From contig OZ037886.1 of assembly GCA_964035575.1 (NCBI GenBank), positions 1,240,001 to 1,304,000 on the forward strand: a stretch of 64,000 nucleotides of DNA, written 5' to 3'. Below the pieces are notes generated by a model, which saw nothing but the letters and a program-made list of their open reading frames with translations, was not told the origin of the DNA and ran no database searches. Of this stretch, positions 50,356 to 61,592 are shown in pieces. The number at the start of each line of letters is the position of its first letter. Within the stretch, counting starts at the first letter, position 1. This DNA is from Rhynchopus sp. YZ270_cl-10. Taxonomy: Eukaryota > Euglenozoa > Diplonemea > Diplonemida > Diplonemidae. Position numbers and translations under genes: made by a program.

Positions 50356-51186
50356 CCGCCACAAAATGAAGCGGCTGCACGGAAAAAGAAACCCCTTTCT
50401 GCAAAGGATGTAGCACGTCTTCAAGCGAAGAGACGATGGAACAAAGACGCATTTCTCAATGCCTTGGAACGTCATAGTCGGCGTGATGTAAAGGGGAGAT
50501 GGCGGTGTCTCTGTTTGGAGGATAAATCACGGTATCCCCATGGGGTTCGCCTTCGGAAAGACCCTACTGAAAATAGCCGTTATAAAACACGCAAGCATGG
50601 TGGTGAAGTACGGTTAGTACGTAGTACTCTTGTCGTTCCTTTGGGAGAGGTGTCGGCAGGGTTTACGCGAATTAGATTGCCTACTTCGTATACGGGGTGG
50701 GTTCGGTCTGAAGCATTGATAGACCGATATGTTTCGGGTCCGGATATTAAACAGATGCATGCAGCATTGGGGACACCACCGCCGTTTCATCACCCCCTCC
50801 CTTCTCCGGTATCGGGAACACCTTCGTCGTCTCGAATCTCGCAGGGAAAGTGTACACCACCTCCTCCTCCTCTGACTGGTTCGATTTCTCCGGTAGATCA
50901 GAAGAGTGGGCAGGTGTCCCCATGCTTTTCTGATGTTCCCCTATTCGTTGGGGGGAAGGGGGTGAGGCAACCACAGTCCGTTTCGGTGTGCGGATCGGGG
51001 CGGTCAGGGTCGCAAGGTGATGTCGAAACCGAAGGCCATGTGGAAGACAAGCTGAGTGGTGGTCTGCACTCCGCCGTCTCGCTGGCGGAGATAGAGGGGA
51101 GCGGTCTGTCCTCCTCCCAGGAGCTGACCCCTGGGAGCAGCACCCTCTCCCACCCTATCCCGAACGAAGCTGGCCTGCAGGAGTGA
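50353..51186 (+). CDS. Hypothetical basic protein with SH3b-like segment
   Basis: 277 residues in one exon. Residues 1-70 are very basic (RKKKPLSAKDVARLQAKRR, HSRRDVKGRWRC). Residues about 80-125 (EVRLVRSTLVVPLGEVS, FTRIRLPTSYTGWVRSEALI) have the strand spacing and GWV of bacterial-type SH3 domains. The last 150 residues are Ser/Pro/Gly-rich and probably disordered. Third-base GC is lower than in the neighbouring genes, so its status as a real gene is less sure. No family was recognised. Confidence 0.45.
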
Positions 51187-51795
51187 TGTAGGAGGGGGGA
51201 GGGGGGAGGTGAACCGAAGGAGGTGGCCGTGGTGCACGTCATTTTTTTTTTGCTTACACGCAGTGTTATTAGAAACTGAACTTGATTAGCCAACGGTAAA
51301 TTTGTCCTCACGCCTTTTCCTTTTGAATCATTCCCCTCCCCCAATCAATTATCATGTGCGCCACCCAGGGTAAGAGCCTAAATGGCTTCCTAAAATGGCT
51401 GCGGTCAACGAAAAAAGACTCAGTAGTAGATTAGTGAGGACAAATCAAGTGGCAAAATGTTAGTTTAGTTTTTAATTTTTTGCATCATTTTCGCTTTTTT
51501 CAGTGTCTGCGTCCCAAAGGCGTTGGCACCATCAGCTTCATTATTTTGTCATAATGTGTGTGGGGTTTTTTTGTCTCGAACATCTCAGAATTATTCTCAG
51601 AGTTTTTTTATTGTCTCAGCCGTGGGGTTTAGATTGGGTTTTGACGTTTTGCTCCTGAAGAAGAGTGGTTTTCTGGGGGGTTTTTTCATTTGGTTTTTAT
51701 GGCAAAGATGAGTTCGCTGTGGCTTTTCAAAAACTCTTCTGAAGGGTTTTAGCGAGTCTGCTGCGGACCTCCTGTAGGACAGTGCATACCACATA
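51187..51795. other. Intergenic with an R3 copy
   Basis: R3 at 51501-51530 (GTGTCTGCGTCCCAAAGGCG then GGCACC). Otherwise unique; nothing recognised. Confidence 0.4.
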
Positions 51796-52715
51796 TCATC
51801 CAAAATCTGCCCAGCCGTATAGAAAAGCCCGATTTTGGTCTGGTTTTTAGGTTATCCATTTTTCGCTAAAAAAATTGTCCGACCCCGGAATTTTTTCAGA
51901 TCGCTCCGGAAATTCATACAAGCGCATTTTCGGGGGGAAAAATTACACCCTCGGTGTCGCAAACGCTTGCGGGCGTGTCCGCAAACATCCTGGAAATTAT
52001 TAGCCCAATTTCTTTTTTTGATTTTTATTTATTTTGAAAGATCGGGTGTAAAAGCGTTCAATTCCGGGGTCGGACGATTTTTTTTACGCACCTGTGGTAT
52101 TCTGAAGAAAAATCGTGAGGGGGGTGGTTTTCAGTAGGTTCCTTAAGGTTTCCCTTACCACACCCATTTCCTTAAGGATTTCCCGGGTTTTCCTTCTAAT
52201 GACCAAGATGTTTCACCTTGACACAACTTCAAGAAAGTTTTCGATTTTTTTTTCTTTGGAACGAGGGTTCATAATATCATTCAAATAACGCCGGTTTCGT
52301 CTCGCGAAAATTTTTTGACTGTCACTAGTTTTTTGTGTGGAACTCGGCCCGTTTTGCTAAGCAATTTGCCTTGTATTAGTACCTAAAGCCATGGTCTGGT
52401 TTTTATGTAACTTTAACTCCACTAAAGTTTTCGATTTTTTTTTTATTTTATTGGGCGGAGTCCGGAAATGCATACAAGCTAATTTTTTTGGGCGTTTGTT
52501 GACACTTTATTTCTTGAGTCACCGATAAGAAAACGAGAAAAAACTGACACGGCCATTTCAGAAAAAATATTTTTTTTATTTTTTTGAGATTTTTATTTCT
52601 TTTGAAAGCGCGGTTTCGAAACGTTCAATTCCGGTGTCGGACGATAAAAAATATGCATCTCACATTTCTGAGTGAAAAATATGAAAAAGTATACGGCTAG
52701 CGAGATTTTGGATGA
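51796..52715. mobile_element. TA-flanked inverted-repeat element, copy 2 (920 bp, inverted)
   Basis: Reverse-complement relative of 37817-38740, again flanked by TA (51794-51795 and 52716-52717). The two copies differ by scattered substitutions, so both inserted some time ago. Confidence 0.75.
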
Positions 52716-53177
52716 TATATGAAAGCTTTCACTCCACTGCAAATAACGCATCCGTATTTTGTCTTCATTTCTTCAAGAGAGAGACCGTATTCCGCAATGA
52801 GGGAACACTGTGGGCCGAAGATGCGAGCAAATGGAGGAAAAATGGAGGGAAAAAAACTGGAAAAAAACCCCCCCCTAACCACCTGGTCTCAGCTCTAACT
52901 TTTAGGGCATTATTTTTTCTGCATTTTTAATGAAGGAACGATTTTTTTGGTATTTCCCCCTGTCACCCTCCACACCCTTTTGTGATCCCGGATCGCGTAG
53001 TGGTAAAGATGCAAAATCGTAGGTCTGGTGAATTGAGGTGACACCCTTATGTGACACCATGGGCCCGGATTGCGTAGTGCTGTTCATAGCGTTCGTAGGT
53101 ATAGAGAAACAACACACCATACAGGATGAAGGGGGAAGTAAAATTTTTCAAGTTGGGGGTCAAGAAATAATATTGAA
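52716..53177. other. Intergenic, nothing recognised
   Basis: A doublet GGATCGCGTAGTGGTAAAG (52990) and GGATTGCGTAGTGCTGTTC (53070) recalls a tRNA A box but no tRNA fold follows. Confidence 0.35.
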
Positions 53178-54762
53178 ATGAGTGCAGATGTGGCGAAGAA
53201 TGTGCGCAGCATCTTGGCGCGCATGGAGGAGATGAGGGATTTGCAACGGGTTGAGACAGACACAATGCTGGCCATTGCTGGCTATCTCAACGACCTAACT
53301 GCACTGCCACGTGCACAGCACACCATGCACGACATGCAACGTGCACATCACTCCCCTGCACAGCAACAGCTGCAACCCGAAGATTCCTTTGCCTTTGGCG
53401 ACACACCGGACAGTGCACTGAACTCACCTACCCTAGCTGCAGATGTGCCGAAACAGGGTGCAAAGCGCAAGGCAGCCACCAACGGAACGTCAGGCAGACC
53501 CGCGAAGCAGGCGAAGACTGCAGCAGACGTTGCGGGCCGGCAAGCTGGAGAGCGTCTTCCCTCCTTTATGCTGCGCATGTATCAGGTATGTGGCAAGGTT
53601 GCCAACCACACCACCAACTGTCAATACTGTCAACAGAAGGTGCAGGGCGGGATGCGGCCTGCAGCAGCAGTGGCAGCGGTGGCGGGGGAGACGCCTAGGT
53701 GCAGGGACGTTGTGGAGGGGGTTGTGCAGTGTGTGGTATGGATGCGGCACTACCACTTACCACTTAACACCACTTACACCACAGGAGTCGACCCCCTCAG
53801 CAGCAGCACTCACCGGTGCACAGCGGCAGTTCATCCACAGTGCCGCCTCGCTGTGCGGAGAGACGTCGCGTGTTGCGGCAGGCGTAGCACACCAGATGCA
53901 CCTGCAGACCTTGGGAGACACAGCGCACAGCGACGTGCTCGGCACTGCGGTGGGCGTGCTGTCGGGTGCGGGGTGTGCGGAGGTGGCAGTCACGGCAGTG
54001 CACGATGTTGTTGTGCTGATTGCGAGCTACACACGAGATGTGGTACGTGGCGCAGACGCAGCGCCACTGGCGGTACAGGCGGGCCGTGCAGCACGCGCTA
54101 CCCTCGCCGTGCTCACTGCCGCACCCGACCTGCTTGGCATCGCCTCGCTCTGGGTCCTTGCCGCTGGTGACATCCTTTCCGAGTTCTGCGCGACCTTTGC
54201 AGCAGCACAGCTCCCCACGGCCGACGTGGAGGCACTGCGGCTGTACTTCCCTGCAGGCGTTGCTGCTGAGTGCGATGTGTACGCCATTGCGAAGGCGCGT
54301 CTGCTTGAGGCCGGGTCGGCGGCTGATGTCGACGAGCTGCGTGCGGTCTCCCTGCGTGCTGCGCGGGAGGGTGGGGAGTGGTGTCTGCAGGAGGTACGGG
54401 GTAGGGCGTTGCCTGAGGACTGCAACCTTGGGGATGCGGCTCAACGGAATGCAGCACTGGTGGCAGCGACGTTGTTGCTGCACGGCGCATTGGACAGTGG
54501 GAGCAGTGCTGAGGCACGTGTCGGGATGGTCGAGTCTGCACGTGACTTGCTCACAGCACTGCCAGAGGACAACACCGCAGCCGCGTCCTGCCTGCGCTTC
54601 CTCGGTGTCATCAGCGCTGTCCACGCCGCCCCCAGCACAGACAAAAAGGCGCTCGCAGCCGACGTTGGCAGCACCGTCCTCCGCAGTGTAAAACACCTTC
54701 TCGCCACCAGTGGGGCGGACAAGCTCACCTCTTGGGTCAGCTCTCTCAACGCCATCGTCTAG
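53178..54762 (+). CDS. Hypothetical Ala-rich helical protein with NLS-like stretch, 2 exons
   Basis: Exons 53178-53585 and 53785-54762 (199-nt intron GTATGT...CACAG, phase 0) give 461 residues. The N-terminal 45 residues are a coiled-coil-like helix (VRSILARMEEMRDLQRVETD). Residues about 95-125 carry two basic clusters (AKRKAAT ... PAKQAK), like a bipartite nuclear signal. Exon 2 is almost wholly alpha-helical, Ala/Val/Leu-rich, with no membrane span long enough to be sure. It may be an HEAT-like solenoid, but no repeat consensus was established. Family not recognised. Confidence 0.6.
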
Positions 54763-55186
54763 ACTCATGTTGAAACGGGGCAGGAAAGTGCGCGGAGTTC
54801 ACACGATAAAGAACCGAGGTGTCTCTTTAGAACAGCAAGAAAACGTGGTCAGAGGCAGTGCCAGCATGCACTATTCCCGCCTAAAACCCGTTTTTTCAAA
54901 AAAATAAAAAAAAAAATCTGTTGCACTCCAGCAGCAGGGGGTTCGATTCGACGTTAGACGGGAAAACAACCCCACCCTACTTTTGAAGTGATTCAACAAT
55001 TTCCACACCCTTTTCACCAATGTCCCCACACAGAAAACGAGAGAAAATACACAAAATAACATACACCTCCTCTCACCTCTATCGTTTTTCCGAATCCTAA
55101 AGTGGCGAAGTTGGGTTTTTAAGCAGAGGGCACGTGCCCCAGGGTTTGAAGCTGATCTGAAGCAGGGCAACGTGCTGCGGTGAAGA
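54763..55186. other. Intergenic, nothing recognised
   Basis: A GGGGGTTCGATTCGACG near 54939 resembles a tRNA T arm but no tRNA could be built around it. Confidence 0.35.
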
Positions 55187-56961
55187 ATGCCTGAAGCAAG
55201 CCAGTCCAGTGCACGCTATGAAGTGGACGAGGAGACGGAGGAGGAGGTCCAGAAGGACTCTTTCCTTAACCGCTTTATCCACCAGCGGCCGTCGTGGTGG
55301 AAGAAGTTTGTCTTCGTGAGTGCGCTTTACAACCTTGCCTTTGTGCCGTTTCGGTATGTTTCCGTTGTCTTTTGAAATGTGACTGAAAGCCATGCACATG
55401 TATTCAGGCTTTCACAATACACGATGTTGTTTCCCATGCCACATCGTTGAGGTGACTATGTCAGTGACTGCGCATACGCAAACCTTTGCACCACACACCA
55501 CACACCACACACAGGATATGCCTCAACGAATACGCGACCCTGCCTGAGGTCATCGTGGACCTCTTCCTTGATGCAGTCATGATGTCAGAGTTCATCTGCA
55601 ATCTGGTTTCGACGCCTGTTGACGCAGGTATGCGCTTTTTACCCCTTTTTTTGCCTTAAATCCGTTTTCAACACCTACTTCACAGCAAATCCTTCCGACT
55701 CGGACGACCAGAAGTTTTACAAATTCAGCAACGTGCTGGTGAACATGCGCTCGACGACGTCGATCCTCGAGCTCTTCGCGCTGTTCCCTTTGGACCTCGT
55801 GGGGCTTGGCATCGGGATACCTGGTGGCCTGATGCATCCGCTGTTCCGCCTGAACAAGATGGTGCGCATCATGCAGCTTGGGTGGTACTTCGACCAGCTG
55901 GGCGAGATCCTGCAGATCTCGCACAACGCACAACGCGTCTTCCGCATTGTGATCCTCATTCTGTGGATGATCTACTGGCTCGGCTGCGTCTGGAACCTTG
56001 TTGTCTGGATGGACGGCGAGACCACAAAGTCCTGGTACTGGACACAATCACCTGGGATATCTCAACGAACTGCGGGCTACCGCCTGCTGATGGGGATCTA
56101 CTACGTGCTCATCCTCATCACGGGGTACGGGTCGGTGCTTCCGCAGAGTGACCTGCAGATTGCACTGTCGATGGTGACAGTGTGCATTGGGGTGGCGGGG
56201 AACGTCGGGGTGCTGGGTACCTTAGGTTCGCTGGTGCAGAACCTTGACTCGTCTGGGGCTGCGTTCCGCCAGAAGATGGACGCAGTGAGCGACTACATGC
56301 GGTACCGCAAGCTGTCACCTGAGATGCGGAACAGAATCAACGAGTACTACACATACCTCTGGCAGAGCAGACGCGGTCTGGACGAGGCGTCGCTGATCCA
56401 GCAGCTGCCGGTGTACCTGCAGGAGGAGGTGTCGCTGTTCCTCAACAAGGAGATCATCTCGAAGGTGCCGCTCTTCCATGAGTGCGACGAGCAGTTCAAG
56501 ACTGCCGTGGTTGTGAAGCTCATCCCTCTTGTGTTGCTGCCCGACAGTCACATCGTGCGTAAAGGGGAGGTGGGGAAGGAGATGTACTTCATCTCGCGTG
56601 GCGAGGTGCAAGTTGTGTCCGACACCACGAAGAAAGAGGACCGCATCGTGTACGCCACGCTGCGTGACGGCTCCTTCTTCGGCGAAGTCGCGCTCCTCTT
56701 CAACGACAGCAGAAGAACCGCGACAGTCGTGACCAGCAGTTACTGCGACCTCTTCGTGCTCCGCAAGGAGGACTTCGACTCCATCCAAGAGTCCTTCCCA
56801 GACCAGAGCAAGGTATGTTATCTTCTGCAGGTTCTTCTTTATCCCACCCAAAACAGGCAATCCAAAAGGCCGCCCACAAAAGGTACAAACTGCAGCTCGA
56901 AAACGAAAAGGACGAAAACGAAAAAGACGAAGAAGAAGAGAGCGAGAAGAAGGAAGACTGA
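55187..56961 (+). CDS. Cyclic nucleotide-binding potassium-type channel (CNG/HCN/KCNH class), 4 exons
   Basis: Exons 55187-55353, 55515-55627, 55686-56812 and 56857-56961 (introns 161, 58 and 44 nt) give 503 residues. S1-S3 lie at about residues 35-130, an S4-like helix FRLNKMVRIMQLGWYFDQL with only three basic residues follows, then S5 (VFRIVILILWMIYWLGCVWNLVVW). The pore filter is LITGYGSVLP. After S6 and a C-linker, the cyclic nucleotide-binding domain shows MYFISRGEVQVV and the phosphate-binding cassette FFGEVALLFNDSRRTATV. The tail is Glu/Lys-rich (NEKDEEEESEKKED). It should form tetrameric K+ or mixed-cation channels gated by cAMP/cGMP, plausibly in the flagellar or plasma membrane. The short S1 exon and the small introns rest on frame continuity. 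Confidence 0.87.
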
Positions 56962-57798
56962 GGGGGGATGGGGGGCAACAACACACGGGAGGGGGCGGGG
57001 CGTGTCCATTTTTCTACGTATTCCGGTAGAAGGGAGCAACACTCCCTGCTACCGCCTTTTTGGGGTTTTGTGTGGTGGGTACTAACTCTCAACTGCACCT
57101 TGTGCATCGTGTCTGAGACTGCGTTGCGGTCGTAGTCGTTATCTGCGTGCCATGTGCACCATGCAAGGCAATCAAGCAACGCTTGCTTGCCACCCCCCTC
57201 TTGAATGCACTCGTCTGTGAAGACGGAACGTGTTCCTTGTGGCAAATGAACGAAACCGAAAAAAAAAACGAGTCTACAAATATTTCAAAGGGATTCTCTC
57301 ATGTGCTGTACAACGGGGTCTCGTGCCCTGACAACGGGAGGGCAAAACTGATGGACATAAATAGTTTGCCATTTTAAAAACGAGGCGAGGGTTAACAACT
57401 GTTACCCGCGCTACAGTTTTTTTTTTCTCTCTCCGGTGAGTTGTGTGCGAGAGGCATAATTCATCTTTTCAAGTTTTCTTTTTCGCCGACTACACTATAG
57501 TTGGCCCTCTATGAACGGGGAGAGATTTGTTTACTAGCTCTCAGTAAGCTCTCACAAGCTCTCACAGCCTGTTGCGTGTCTCACGGAGACAATCATAGAT
57601 GGCCCAATAGTAGTCTGGGATACGTCCAATGAAATCGTTTTGAGAAAATCTCGAAACGGGTTTTATTTATTTGGGGGGGTTTTTTTTTCTGTACGCCCCC
57701 TCTGTGCTCAACGCTCCACGGTTCATGGGTTTCGCTAACCCTATGGGGTGTCAGTGCATCCCAAATGGCGTTTTTTTGCACCATTCATCACATTTTTT

Positions 57799-57830
57799 AA
57801 GTGACCAAGCATGAGGCTTAGGTTCATCTT
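57799..57830 (+). repeat. R1 stem-loop joined to R3
   Basis: AAGTGACCAAGC...GGCTTAGGTTCATCTT, one base shorter in each arm than the reference. It lies directly after an R3 hairpin, as also seen near 11110-11332 and 13210-13280. Confidence 0.5.
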
Positions 57831-58995
57831 ATAAACCCTTTCTTTCCCCTTTTTTGCCTCAATAGAGGGCAAAACTCTGTGGCCTCCCTGCCCCATCCCA
57901 TTCTTCCTCCTTCCCTTCTTCCCTGTTCTATTAGTTCCTTCCTTCGATATGCTTTTGTTTTATGCCTCACTTCCGTGCGCGCGCTACCAGCAAAGCAAAA
58001 AGCAACGGGGGGAGAGAAAAAAGGGGGCTTCTTGTGTTCTTATCTGCAATACAGGAAAGACAAGTAGGTCTTGGCCCAAAAGCGTTCCTTTCAGGTGTAA
58101 GGGGGGGGGGGGAGAAAAATCTGTATGGTTATTTGTGTATGTTGTTAGCGAGGTATTCTGTGTGTTTCACACTGTTGGGTGTTCTGCACCCAAAGGTTTC
58201 AAAAAGAAATGTGATTGGTGGCACTGCGAAAAAAAGAGAGAGGACGTGGAAAACAAGGGTTTTCCGCTAAGTCCTTTTGTTTTTGTTTTTTATGTGTACA
58301 CGAGATTCACAATCATGGGAGGTTGCTTTGTTTTATGGCGACCTCTAAGCCTTGTCTTTTGCACAAAGTTGCCAAAAAAAAAAAGTGGATAGTGAAGACG
58401 GGCTGAAATGGTTGCTGCACTAAATCAACAGATTATTAAAAAAAACCAAAATAAAACAAAAAGCCTTTGGAGCGACTTTGTGTACAGAACCCGTCCTAGG
58501 GCAGTGATGGCTGCAAACAGCTGCAAACGCGCGTCTGCAGCCGTCTGCAAATAGGTGGCGTTTTTAGCTGCAGACGTCTGCATCCAACCCTGTCCGGGTA
58601 GGTGAGTAGTCGATGCTACAGAAAAACAGACAGTGGAGATTGCACAACTGTGGCAACACAACCGAGGCAACTACACTACTCTAACAATTTATCAAAAAAA
58701 AATGAAATGAAATGAAAGAAATGACACAAAAACTACACCAAAAAAGGGGGGGTTTCTTTGTCAGATTTGCGGTGTTGCAAATCCCCCCCCGAAAAAAGGT
58801 ATCTTCACATATCGTATTGCCTTTTATATGGTGTCCTGGGTGTTGCTGTAGGTGGCAACGTCTGTGGGGACATTTCGCACTTTTTCAACCTTCTCTTCTA
58901 AAGGCACGTTGTCAAGAGGGCTTTGTATTTCAAGTCAACTTTGAATTCGACTTCGTTTTAGACATGTCATAGTGGACTGTGTCTTCACTCGAAGC

Positions 58996-58996
<1 letters not shown>

Positions 58997-59032
<36 letters not shown>
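58997..59032. repeat. 36-base poly(T) tract
   Basis: Unbroken T run in intergenic DNA. No adjoining element ends recognised. Confidence 0.9.
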
Positions 59033-59033
<1 letters not shown>

Positions 59034-59629
59034 GTAGACCTGGTTGAAAGATACGCACTTTTTTCTTCCCCCATCCCTTTCTGCCAAGCACAGAATGAAC
59101 AGTCGAAAAAAAAGCATTCGTTTCCCTCTCAAAAATATCTAAACCAAAAAAAGAGCAGTTTTGTTTTATATTTTCATCCCCACACCACTACTCTTCCCCG
59201 CACACACCTATACACAGAAACACCCACTAAATACACCACCTCCACACCCTTAAACACACACACACATCCGGCTACGCAATGCACACTATTTTCAACAACC
59301 CGGGCGGATCCAGATAGCCCATCCTTCGCCCCTCTCATCCCCCCTTAACCTTTAATCGTGGTGAAGCAGTGCAAGCAGTCTGCCCCCTGGTGTGTCCCAG
59401 GGGGAGGGCGTTGTTGTTTTCCCCCTTTTTTTTTTGCTGTACTTTCCATCAACTTCTCTTTTTTTATCTTTCATCGCAAATAATCTATCCTCTCTTTACT
59501 CTATCCTTCTTTTAGATCTCTAAAAAAAATCTGTCTTCCGGCAGATTCTTTTTCCTTTTTCTTTTCCTTTTTTTTAGATCCTCAGTGGTAACACTAGAGT
59601 CTTTTTCTTTTTTCATCTCATCTTCCTCA

Positions 59630-60584
59630 ATGGACTCACGTCGCTATGAGGAAGGGATCAGTACAGAAATAGATGCCTCTGGACCCGACGCTGTGAACGA
59701 CGCAGCGGTGCGCGAACTCAGCACCCTGTTCCCCTCTGTTGGTGTGGACGATGTGATCGCTGCCTTGCAGAACACTGGGGGTGACGTGGCTGCTGCTGCG
59801 GAAATCCTTTTCCAGCAGAGCCCACCCGACTGCGACCATACCAAAGCACTTCTCGCACCATGTGCCGGCTTCCGCACTTCCCCGAACGGTGTCTACAGTG
59901 ACGATGCCATGCTGCTCATCCACACCAGAGCAAACACACCACCTAGAACCAAAGAAGACCCGCCACCCGAAATAACTGTCCCAGAAACGGTGGAGGTAGG
60001 GGTGCGTGGTGTGCGGCAGATGGCGCGGTCTGCGTTGGGGGAAGGGAATGAGATCACCCCGCGGTCCACGAGGGCAACCGTGGCGTCGCCCGAGGCGGAG
60101 GATGAGGATGGGTGCTCGTTGCTAACAGAGACGTTGGGGCCCATGGAGATGTCGTCGCCGTGCTCGCCGTTGTCGTTTCCGATGTCGCCCGCCCATCCGA
60201 TGCCTACTCCATTGTCGCCATCAGTGTTGTCGCCTGTTGAGGGGAGTTTGGAGGGTGGCGGCGGCGGTGGTGGTGCAAGTGCAAAAGACGCGCGAGAATG
60301 GTTCGCACGAAAAAAGACACTAAAAAAATTCGTTCCAGAAGCAACATCAAAAGAGGTCGACACAGTGCTAAAAAAGCATGCGTCAGATGCGATTGCGATG
60401 GAGGCCTTGCGGCTGGTGGTGGATGAGAGGAAGCGGAGGAAGGAGTGCACCAGTGCTGGTGGTGCGCCGAGGAAGAAGGTCAAGCTGACGGAGGAAGAGA
60501 AAACGGTATGCAAACAAAAATAAACTTTACCCCCCCCTCGCTTCGTATCCTTTCCAGGATTTTTTAAAACGTGAAGGCTGTTAG
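59630..60584 (+). CDS. CUE/UBA-like ubiquitin-binding domain protein, 2 exons
   Basis: Exon 1 is 59630-60505. A 52-nt intron (GTATGC...TTCCAG) leads to a 27-nt exon 2 (60558-60584, DFLKREGC then stop), giving 300 residues. Residues about 29-65 (VRELSTLFPSVGVDDVIAAL, NTGGDVAAAAEILFQ) fit a CUE domain, which binds ubiquitin. A second, weaker three-helix segment is at about residues 225-265 (KTLKKFVPEATSKEVDTVL). The middle is Pro/Ser-rich with a Gly run and probably disordered. A basic patch (PRKKVKL) near the end is NLS-like. If the tiny exon is wrong, the frame ends five codons into the intron. Confidence 0.6.
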
Positions 60585-61592
60585 AGGCGTTCGTCTCTCT
60601 TCAACACTTCATTTGTTTCAACTCTTATTTGCCGGGTTTGTTGGACTGTCAAAAGTACAAATGGTTTCCACACTTTGTCTTTGTGAGTTCACTCCCCCCC
60701 TTTTTATGCCGTTTTAGAAGAACGGGGGGTTTTTTTTTGCCTTCCCCAAAAAACCCCCTTTCGTACCTTTTGCAGATTTTGTGTGTGCAAAAGTTGTGCG
60801 CAGAGGGGCAGAACAAAAAGGCTGGGCACGGCAAAAGGTACATAGGGTTGCCCTTATAAGAGAACAGAGCGAGTTGTTAAGCCATACAAATTGATGATTT
60901 TTGTACGGCTAAGAATGAGGTTGCGGGTCACCTCGTACAGCTTTCTCTGTGTGTGTGTTTTTTCTCTTGGTACCTGCTTGCATTCTGGTGAGTTTGCTCA
61001 TCTGGTTGGGGTGTCTGTATTTAGCTATTTAACCGTGTGGTTATTGTTTTGCACACCTGTTCAAAGGGAGGTGGTGCAGATTCGTTCAAATATCCGTGCG
61101 ACGTCTTCCCGTGTTCTTTACCATGTACCATGTACCCCTATGTCTCATCTCTCAGCTTCCATTATGTTACCATGGTGGTGCTGAGTATCGCATTTACTTT
61201 TTTGTGATAGCTCTGTGCGCTCGAGAGGCTCCTTATGAGAGCGTGTTGCCTTTGTGTAGAGGCTTTTTTCAGACGAAGCAAAGGCTTTTATGTACCATTT
61301 TTTCCATTGCGCGATGTGTCTCTGAGGCAGTCTCACTTTTCAATTTCTCATTGTCTTTCCCCCAGCCCCGGGACATCACCCCTACCCTCACCACACCCAT
61401 ATCCCATATATACCAACTTTACTCTTACCAGAAGAGCGGCTCTCTACACAAAGGCCGTAGAAAAGGGGTGTTTTTTTTTTTTTCACCCTGTCTTCACTGC
61501 TCCGTTCCCTGGAGCCCCTCCCCCTCCCCCCAAGCCAGTCTCAGAACATTTTGTCGCTCTGAGCTGGTAGCTGAGCCAGCCCCGCTCTCACC
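60585..61592. other. Intergenic, nothing recognised
   Basis: T- and C-rich text before the formin gene, with an acceptor-like CCCCAAGCCAG near 61540. No repeat copy or RNA recognised. Confidence 0.4.

Larger units (their letters stand above)
56962..59629. other. Gene-free stretch with R1, R2, R3 copies
   Basis: R3 at about 57745-57783 runs straight into R1 at 57799-57830. An R3/R2 pair lies at about 58850-58945. A possible hAT-like mini-element CAGTGATGGCTGCA...TGCATCCAACCCTG lies at 58503-58593. A C/T-rich leader with acceptor TTTTTTTAG at 59577 precedes the CUE-type gene. Confidence 0.45.

Noticed and set aside
52985-53090. Two tRNA-like A-box doublets
   Set aside because: No B box at the right distance and no cloverleaf could be drawn.
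54925-54955. GGTTCGATTCG resembling a tRNA T arm
   Set aside because: The upstream sequence is a poly(A)-rich tract with no acceptor, D or anticodon arms.
58503-58593. Possible hAT-like mini-element CAGTGATGGCTGCA...CAACCCTG
   Set aside because: The ends pair only imperfectly and the flanking 8-mers agree at about half their positions; kept only as a mention in the intergenic entry.
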